Assembly (NCBI GenBank): GCA_037954235.1
Contig: JBBMOA010000002.1
Coordinates: 8,723,009 to 8,787,008 of the forward strand
DNA length: 64,000 nucleotides
Direction of reading: 5' to 3'
From: Aulostomus chinensis
Taxonomy: Eukaryota; Chordata; Actinopteri; Syngnathiformes; Aulostomidae
The notes under the pieces were generated by a model, which saw nothing but the letters and a program-made list of their open reading frames with translations, was not told where the DNA came from and made no database searches. Of this stretch, positions 62,421-64,000 are shown in pieces. Within the stretch, counting starts at the first letter, position 1, and each line of letters opens with the position of its first letter. Both the position numbers and the translations under genes were made by a program.

Positions 62421-63356
62421 CGCCGCCAGCACCGTTGCCGCCACTTCCCCCTCCAGCCAAAAGAGCGTGTCCTTCTCTGTCCCCGACCTCCCCGCCCATC
62501 ATCAATAAAGGGTCAGACACTCTCCTGGTTTTAGTTTCATCTCTGTTCACAATTCAGATATCATCAAATGTTTAAAGGATGCATAGTGAATTAGCTGGAT
62601 GTCGAATGAGTGCTGAGTCTTTGTGGCAACCCCTTTCAGGCAGTTAGGGGGGATGTACAGAGCTGAAGAGGACTGACTCCTCATGGAAACAATGTAGTAA
62701 ACAATCATACTTTCAGTTGCATCGCAAATGCTCAGGTGGAAGTACATCTTGAACCCAAGTCCTCTGAAGCTGCATTTGCTATCAGATTAGAATAAATTGT
62801 GTCCGTCTCGCTTCTTTTGACTGCTGCTGTTTAAAGTTTTGTGTTTTTGATTCAGGATCAGGAAATGAAGAGATTCTCATTTGTCTTCCCTCAGAGTGTT
62901 GAACCTTCACCACCAGGCCTCTCCTGTCAGTCGCACTCCCAGCATGCCGACCATGGACGCCAGCTACATCCCTCCTGTCCCCCCACTCATCCAGGACTAC
63001 AGACCCTACTACCACACCCCCAACGACCTGTCAGGTAACGACTAACACACACATAACATGGTTTGGGAATATTCATGAGGGCAAGTTCACAGCTAAGTTG
63101 GAAGGGTATTGACATTCATCTTCATCAGCTGGGTTCACCTTGGCATCTTTTTAAATTGTGACAAAGTGTTTCAATTAATGGGAAATTCAAAGCAATCTTA
63201 AAATGACACCTGCACATTTCACTTATTGTTGCTCAGTACTGTTTAAGAGAAAGGATGAAAGCTGAGGTCACTACTCCTAGTCACCATCACCTCTTGTTCT
63301 ACTTGTTTTTTTTAGAGCTGAACTTCTTCTCTTTCCTCCAAGGCGACAATCATCAG
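20817..63356 (+). CDS. pias1: E3 SUMO-protein ligase PIAS1 (spliced, 12 coding exons seen, 3' end outside window)
   Basis: PIAS1 attaches SUMO to nuclear proteins and restrains STAT1 and NF-kB transcription. Exons: 20817-20840, 41195-41690, 56658-56742, 56869-57007, 57210-57344, 58690-58795, 59706-59779, 60108-60268, 61848-61984, 62229-62511, 62895-63034, 63316-63356; 1821 nt, 607 residues. Residues 14-48 are the SAP domain with LQVLL at 19-23. A PINIT domain spans about 165-325 (SRPINITSLVRL in exon 5). The SP-RING is about 354-415: C368, H370, C391 and C394 with W389. A SUMO-interacting motif VIDLTLD (484-490) has an acidic tail. MAESAELK and SAP residues mark PIAS1 rather than PIAS2 or PIAS3. 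Human PIAS1 is about 651 residues, so the terminal Ser/Thr-rich exons lie past 64000. Odd: a 13-Gln plus Pro insertion follows the SIM. Confidence 0.96.
22739..22806. repeat. (GT)n followed by poly-G
   Basis: GT repeats to about 22791, then C and a run of 14 G. The G run can form quadruplexes with neighbours. Confidence 0.9.
23115..23278 (-). mobile_element. V-SINE copy, 5' half, minus strand
   Basis: Reverse complement shows the head TAGGGCTGCACGGTGG, box A TGGTGCAGTGG, box B-like segment GGTTCCAGTCC, and the central conserved domain to CACAGTCCAGGG. The 3' half is missing. Confidence 0.85.
25378..25407. repeat. (ATC)n tract
   Basis: Nine or so copies of the triplet in intron 1 of pias1. 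Confidence 0.9.
26031..26411. repeat. 21-bp minisatellite, about 18 copies
   Basis: The unit reads roughly GGCCTAGGAGGAGGTGTAGC plus A, with variants at a few fixed positions (GGATGG, GGATGA, AGACC). Because 21 is a multiple of three, it stays open on both strands (Leu-Leu-His-Leu-Leu-Leu-Gly on minus, Arg-rich on plus). There is no start context or domain, so I treat these as artefacts. Confidence 0.95.
26947..27082. mobile_element. Fragment related to the hAT-like element at 32048-32702
   Basis: About 135 bases are visibly similar to 32561-32702 (shared words GGAATCAGAAAGA, GGTCAGGCC and CAGTGCATC). It ends in TCAGTGCATCTCCA, comparable to the terminal TCAGTGCATCCCTA of the fuller copy. 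The other end was not identified. Confidence 0.6.
28240..28307. repeat. 29-bp tandem duplication
   Basis: Two adjacent copies of a unit beginning TAGGGCATTTAAATGTTGAA, almost identical, in pias1 intron 1. Confidence 0.85.
28860..29400. promoter_or_regulatory. Candidate conserved noncoding block in pias1 intron 1
   Basis: A 500-base, repeat-free complex stretch with words such as GATTATC, CATTTTGCATC, AATTTAAGAATAAATG, GCTGCTAATTTTCATTG and GATTATCATGACAATAATGA. It stands out from the degenerate intron around it. Enhancer function (possibly of skor1, 17 kb away) is conjecture. Confidence 0.25.
30105..30400. promoter_or_regulatory. Candidate regulatory block with full CRE in pias1 intron 1
   Basis: A complex stretch with local CpG (GTGAGCGCCGCCGCC at 30120), TTTGCATAAT, and a perfect palindromic CRE TGACGTCA at 30234-30241 preceded by TCATGAGTCGA. 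Such a composition within a degenerate intron suggests a cis-regulatory element. Untested. Confidence 0.3.
32048..32702. mobile_element. Non-autonomous hAT-like DNA element, 655 bp
   Basis: Imperfect terminal inverted repeats (TGGAGATACACCGACTGC at the left; TAGGGATGCACTGATTGC as the reverse complement of the right) fit the fish hAT type beginning TAGGGATGCACC. The 8-base word TTATTTTG flanks both ends exactly (32040-32047 and 32703-32710), the hAT target-site duplication length. No transposase frame remains. Confidence 0.7.
35380..35397. repeat. Poly-G run
   Basis: About 17 consecutive G in pias1 intron 1. Confidence 0.9.
36972..38194 (-). mobile_element. V-SINE copy split by a hAT-like insertion
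   Basis: The two parts (36972-37157 and 38028-38194) read continuously on the minus strand as one V-SINE: central conserved domain in the right part, GGATGGATGG tail at the left end. The split falls inside CAATTTAG, which the insertion duplicated. The 5' end stops just short of box A, so the copy is 5' truncated. Confidence 0.85.
37158..38019. mobile_element. Non-autonomous hAT-like element, 862 bp, nested in a V-SINE
   Basis: Perfect terminal inverted repeats TAGGGCTGTAATC / GATTACAGCCCTA, with looser similarity going inward (GTCGACT words). The 8-base target-site duplication CAATTTAG is present at 37150-37157 and 38020-38027, and the undisrupted V-SINE at 46545-46995 shows the single-copy empty site. 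The 79-residue plus frame inside (37571-37810) resembles no transposase. Confidence 0.9.
38645..38668. repeat. (GT)n tract inside the BED-finger remnant
   Basis: A short GT tract followed by GCAC/GTGC variants; it has overrun the C-terminal end of the degenerate BED finger. Confidence 0.85.
38669..38839 (-). pseudogene. Broken BED-type zinc finger of a hAT/ZBED-like transposase
   Basis: On the minus strand the residues SKVWLHFTRKDENKATCNTC have the BED finger pattern: aromatic VW..F, then Cys-x2-Cys. The downstream part GGNTTNMQKHMRT, with its His, is found in a different frame, so one base shift separates the halves (near 38710). The end dissolves into a CA repeat. BED fingers are the DNA-binding part of hAT transposases and of ZBED proteins. 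No catalytic domain follows. Host-gene origin is unlikely given the decay. Confidence 0.65.
38971..39571. mobile_element. TIR element (MITE-like), about 600 bp
   Basis: The 19-base ends CTGCGTCTGAATTGCCAAG and CTTGGCAATTCGGACGCAG are inverted repeats with one mismatch. Inward of both ends are CCTAC/GTAGG-rich words. There is no transposase frame. I could not settle the target-site duplication; CTG at both flanks is possible. Left and right flanks (GAACCGGTTCT, GGTTTTGGATTCCC) resemble another hAT-type repeat it may have entered. Confidence 0.65.
40619..40664. repeat. (GT)n microsatellite
   Basis: A pure GT tract in pias1 intron 1. Confidence 0.95.
41195..41690 (+). CDS. pias1: pias1 coding exon 2: SAP domain
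   Basis: 496 nt, entering in phase 0 and leaving one base, donor GTGAGA. Codes residues 9-173. The SAP domain (RVSELQVLLGYAGRNKHGRK) binds AT-rich DNA and holds an LxxLL-type motif. A Gly/Ala/Pro-rich stretch follows (VVGGGGAALPAG), longer than in the human protein as I recall it, then the conserved HPVHPDVKLQRLPFYDMLDE. The upstream open frame (from 41105) is intron. Confidence 0.96.
43690..44425. repeat. 31-bp degenerate minisatellite
   Basis: Units such as AAGTCAATAATACCACAATC plus AAATACAGTAC repeat with divergence over about 0.73 kb; units carrying AAAAAGAGTAC alternate with units carrying AAATACAGTAC, suggesting a two-unit higher-order step. The Tyr/Cys-rich minus-strand frames are artefacts. 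Confidence 0.9.
44725..44786. repeat. (CA)n microsatellite
   Basis: About 31 pure CA units in pias1 intron 2. Confidence 0.95.
45160..45440. promoter_or_regulatory. Candidate conserved noncoding block in pias1 intron 2
   Basis: Complex, repeat-free sequence with GTTTAGCATAATAAG, ATTAGCATTTTAATGG and GATTAATTTGC words of homeodomain and octamer type. Conservation not testable here. Confidence 0.22.
46545..46995 (-). mobile_element. Near full-length V-SINE with five box-A repeats
   Basis: On the minus strand the element runs from GGGGCGGCACGG (46995) through box B GGTTCGAGTCC, the central V-SINE domain, to a GGATGGATGG-type tail (46545). The head segment bearing box A (GGCACGGCGGTGCAGTGGTT) is repeated five times with a 20-base period (46886-46990). 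ATTCTTT flanks both ends (46537-46543 and 46997-47003), a likely target-site duplication. Confidence 0.88.
50180..50250. repeat. (GT)n microsatellite, interrupted
   Basis: A GT tract broken by GCACATGC, in pias1 intron 2. Confidence 0.92.
51535..51870. promoter_or_regulatory. Candidate conserved noncoding block in pias1 intron 2
   Basis: Dense TAATTA/ATTAAT words (TCTAATTACTC, TTATTAATGC, CAGTAATTACAG, CATTAATTTAC, CTAATTGTTTATAATG) without simple repeats: the strongest homeodomain-motif clustering in the gene's introns. Inferred enhancer candidate. Confidence 0.3.
53467..53528. repeat. (CA)n microsatellite
   Basis: About 27 CA units followed by AACACACAAACACC. Confidence 0.95.
53953..55138. 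mobile_element. 1.19-kb dispersed DNA element, non-coding
   Basis: Left end AGGGCCTGAGCCTGAAGG and, near the right end, GGGGCTCAGGCCCTAAC are inverted repeats. A small hairpin GCTGCTTGCAGC sits at the extreme right. TTTATAATT occurs on both sides (53944-53952 and 55139-55147), a probable target-site duplication. Inside, a palindrome-rich stretch of GCGCAT/ATGCGC words (54170-54205) stands out. The AAAGCTGCAAGCAGC end is familiar from dispersed repeats in teleost genomes; the class is uncertain. Confidence 0.65.
56658..56742 (+). CDS. pias1: pias1 coding exon 3
   Basis: 85 nt; phase 1 in, phase 2 out. Codes residues 174-201 (SDNSQRFQETCFAFALTPQQ), the start of the conserved PINIT region. Acceptor TCTGCAG, donor GTAAGA. 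Confidence 0.96.
56869..57007 (+). CDS. pias1: pias1 coding exon 4
   Basis: 139 nt; phase 2 in, phase 0 out. Codes residues 202-248 (DISGTKCDFSVQVQLRFCLS, then CPQEDHFPPNLCVKVN). Part of the PINIT domain. Donor GTGAGA. Confidence 0.96.
57210..57344 (+). CDS. pias1: pias1 coding exon 5: PINIT motif
   Basis: 135 nt, phase 0 both sides. Codes residues 249-293 and includes PSRPINITSLVRLSTTVPNT, which names the domain required for nuclear retention and substrate choice in PIAS proteins. Donor GTAAGA. Confidence 0.97.
58690..58795 (+). CDS. pias1: pias1 coding exon 6
   Basis: 106 nt; phase 0 in, phase 1 out. Codes residues 294-328 (SYSMAVYLVKQQSSSVLLQR, LRAKGIRNPDHSRAL), end of the PINIT domain. 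Donor GTAAGA. Confidence 0.96.
59627..59678. repeat. (TTTC)n tract before the exon 7 acceptor
   Basis: A pyrimidine tetranucleotide tract of about 50 bases ending 27 bases before the pias1 exon 7 acceptor, so it serves as an unusually long polypyrimidine tract. Confidence 0.9.
59706..59779 (+). CDS. pias1: pias1 coding exon 7
   Basis: 74 nt; phase 1 in, phase 0 out. Codes residues 329-353 (IKEKLTADPDSEIATTSLRV SLLCP, read in two parts). Leads into the SP-RING. Donor GTAAGC. Confidence 0.96.
59839..59874. repeat. (GT)18 tract in pias1 intron 7
   Basis: A pure GT tract of 36 bases, 60 bases after the exon 7 donor. Confidence 0.95.
60053..60094. repeat. (GT)21 tract directly before the SP-RING exon acceptor
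   Basis: A pure 42-base GT tract followed by ACACACTCTGCAG; it ends 13 bases before exon 8. GTGTGTACACAC at the junction is a perfect palindrome. Confidence 0.95.
60108..60268 (+). CDS. pias1: pias1 coding exon 8: SP-RING
   Basis: 161 nt; phase 0 in, phase 2 out. Codes residues 354-406, most of the SP-RING that binds the E2 UBC9 and drives SUMO transfer: MIPCRALTCSHLQCFDATLY, then PTWVCPVCDKKAPYEHLIID. All expected Cys/His and the Trp are present (C368 and W389 are 21 residues apart, as are human C351 and W372), so catalysis is expected to be intact. Donor GTAAGT is optimal; the acceptor is unusual (GT tract). Confidence 0.97.
60269..61847 (+). other. pias1: pias1 intron 8
   Basis: 1.6 kb of ordinary intron sequence without simple repeats or mobile elements that I recognised. 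Short open frames here have no family resemblance. Confidence 0.8.
61848..61984 (+). CDS. pias1: pias1 coding exon 9: end of SP-RING
   Basis: 137 nt; phase 2 in, phase 1 out. Codes residues 407-452 (LFVEILNSCMDCDEIQFKED, then GSWAPMRSKKEVQEVSS). The DCDEIQF block is invariant in PIAS proteins. Donor GTGAGG is followed by a G run. Confidence 0.96.
62229..62511 (+). CDS. pias1: pias1 coding exon 10: SUMO-interacting motif and polyQ-polyP insert
   Basis: 283 nt; phase 1 in, phase 2 out, donor GTCAGA (weak). Codes residues 453-546: a Ser/Gly-rich linker, KKVEVIDLTLDSSSEDE (SUMO-interacting motif with acidic, phosphorylatable tail), then 13 Gln (CAG x8, CAA, CAG x4 at 62381-62419) and a Pro-rich stretch, rejoining the family at AKRACPSLSPTSP. 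Human PIAS1 has only a short Glu run between these points, from memory. Confidence 0.94.
62895..63034 (+). CDS. pias1: pias1 coding exon 11
   Basis: 140 nt; phase 2 in, phase 1 out, donor GTAACG. Codes residues 547-593 (HHQASPVSRTPSMPTMDASY, then LIQDYRPYYHTPNDLS). Corresponds to the human HQASPVSRTPSLPAVDTSY segment. Confidence 0.94.
63316..63356 (+). CDS. pias1: pias1 coding exon 12 (41 nt)
   Basis: Phase 1 in, phase 0 out, acceptor TTTTTTTTAG, donor GTGCGT. Codes ELNFFSFLQGDNHQ (residues 594-607), matching the human GLDFFPFLSGDNQH block. It is too small to appear as an open frame and was found by family matching plus splice sites. Confidence 0.88.
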
Positions 63357-64000
63357 GTGCGTAAAAGTCTGTTGTTTTGTCTGGAAATAACAAAAATGTT
63401 TCATCAACAGCCAGAGTCCTGCACTTGTGAAGTCAGAAGCTGTTCCTGCCGTTGACACACAGGAGTTACTGAAGTTCCCTCATGCAAAATGAACCACTTA
63501 TGAGATTAGAAGCAGGTTTGAAACTTGACATGAGGTCCTCATGTCATCTCGTGAACTAGCTAAGTACCGTCGTCACATTTTGTCTTTCAGTTCAGTTTGG
63601 GCCCTGACGTTTGAAATTGAAATTTTAGAGAGTTCACAAGCACACAAGTTACCCAGGAAATCAACAGCAAACAAGCAAAAGGAATATTTTCTCCAAGCTA
63701 AGTAGCACATAATCTGACCTTTAAGATATTTTTCTGCCACCCGGCGCAGAACACTTGAATGAAAACTCTCAAATACTGCATGTAAAACCAGCCATGTTCC
63801 TCCAGCCAAAAGCCCTGTTAACGAGATCTCTCACAGACCTGCGGGTGAACTGTGTGAGGACCAAAGCCCCTACGAAGCTCAACATGAACTCAAGGTGTTG
63901 CTGTTTAACAGTTGTTTTAAGGAGAGGTAGAAATCTCTAGATCAGGGGCAAATACACCTGCACCAGTAGACTTGCGGGAGACCAGACTCTTCTTTTGAGT
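63357..64000 (+). other. pias1: pias1 intron 12, runs off the window
   Basis: No match to the expected next block (His-Tyr-Asn-Thr followed by Ala and Ser runs) was found before 64000, so the remaining coding exons and the 3' UTR lie to the right. Confidence 0.75.

Overview
The window is nuclear DNA from a vertebrate, almost certainly a ray-finned (teleost) fish. It carries two multi-exon genes with GT-AG introns, both on the + strand. The spaces between exons are full of (GT)n, (GATA)n, (CCAT)n and (AT)n microsatellites, and V-SINE copies of the DANA/HE1 type and hAT-like DNA elements lie between and inside the genes. I saw no bacterial gene, operon, CRISPR array, rRNA gene, tRNA gene or intact viral gene.

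Gene 1 (6121-11770) is skor1, the SKI-family transcriptional corepressor 1. Eight coding exons join without a frame break into 753 residues: a SKI/DAC domain and SAND-like zinc domain in the large first exon, an acidic Ser/Pro/Gly-rich middle, and a C-terminal coiled coil split over small symmetric phase-1 exons. Upstream (1-6120) there is no convincing gene, but there is a CRE plus TATA-box pair at 2104-2126 and AT-rich homeodomain-type blocks that look like conserved regulatory DNA.

The space between the genes (11771-20816) holds the likely skor1 3' UTR, a 1.36-kb (CCAT)n array, a 0.48-kb (TA)n array next to an inverted pair of V-SINEs, and a 0.72-kb (GATA/GACA)n array.

Gene 2 (20817-63356, continuing past the right edge) is pias1, the SUMO E3 ligase PIAS1. 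Twelve coding exons give the first 607 residues: SAP domain, PINIT domain, SP-RING, SUMO-interacting motif with acidic tail, and part of the Ser/Thr-rich C-terminus. The last exons are outside the window. Introns 1 (20.4 kb) and 2 (15.0 kb) contain most of the mobile elements and minisatellites.

The two genes are neighbours in the same order as human SKOR1-PIAS1 on chromosome 15, from general knowledge. They are separate transcription units: SKOR1 is a neural transcriptional corepressor partnering LBX1 and SMADs, and PIAS1 is a broadly expressed nuclear SUMO ligase. I found no new multi-gene system. The most interesting points are (UG)n tracts next to the acceptor of the SP-RING exon, a polyQ-polyP insertion beside the PIAS1 SUMO-interacting motif, nested transposons with exact target-site duplications, a V-SINE whose Pol III box-A segment is repeated five times, and the CRE/TATA pair upstream of skor1.
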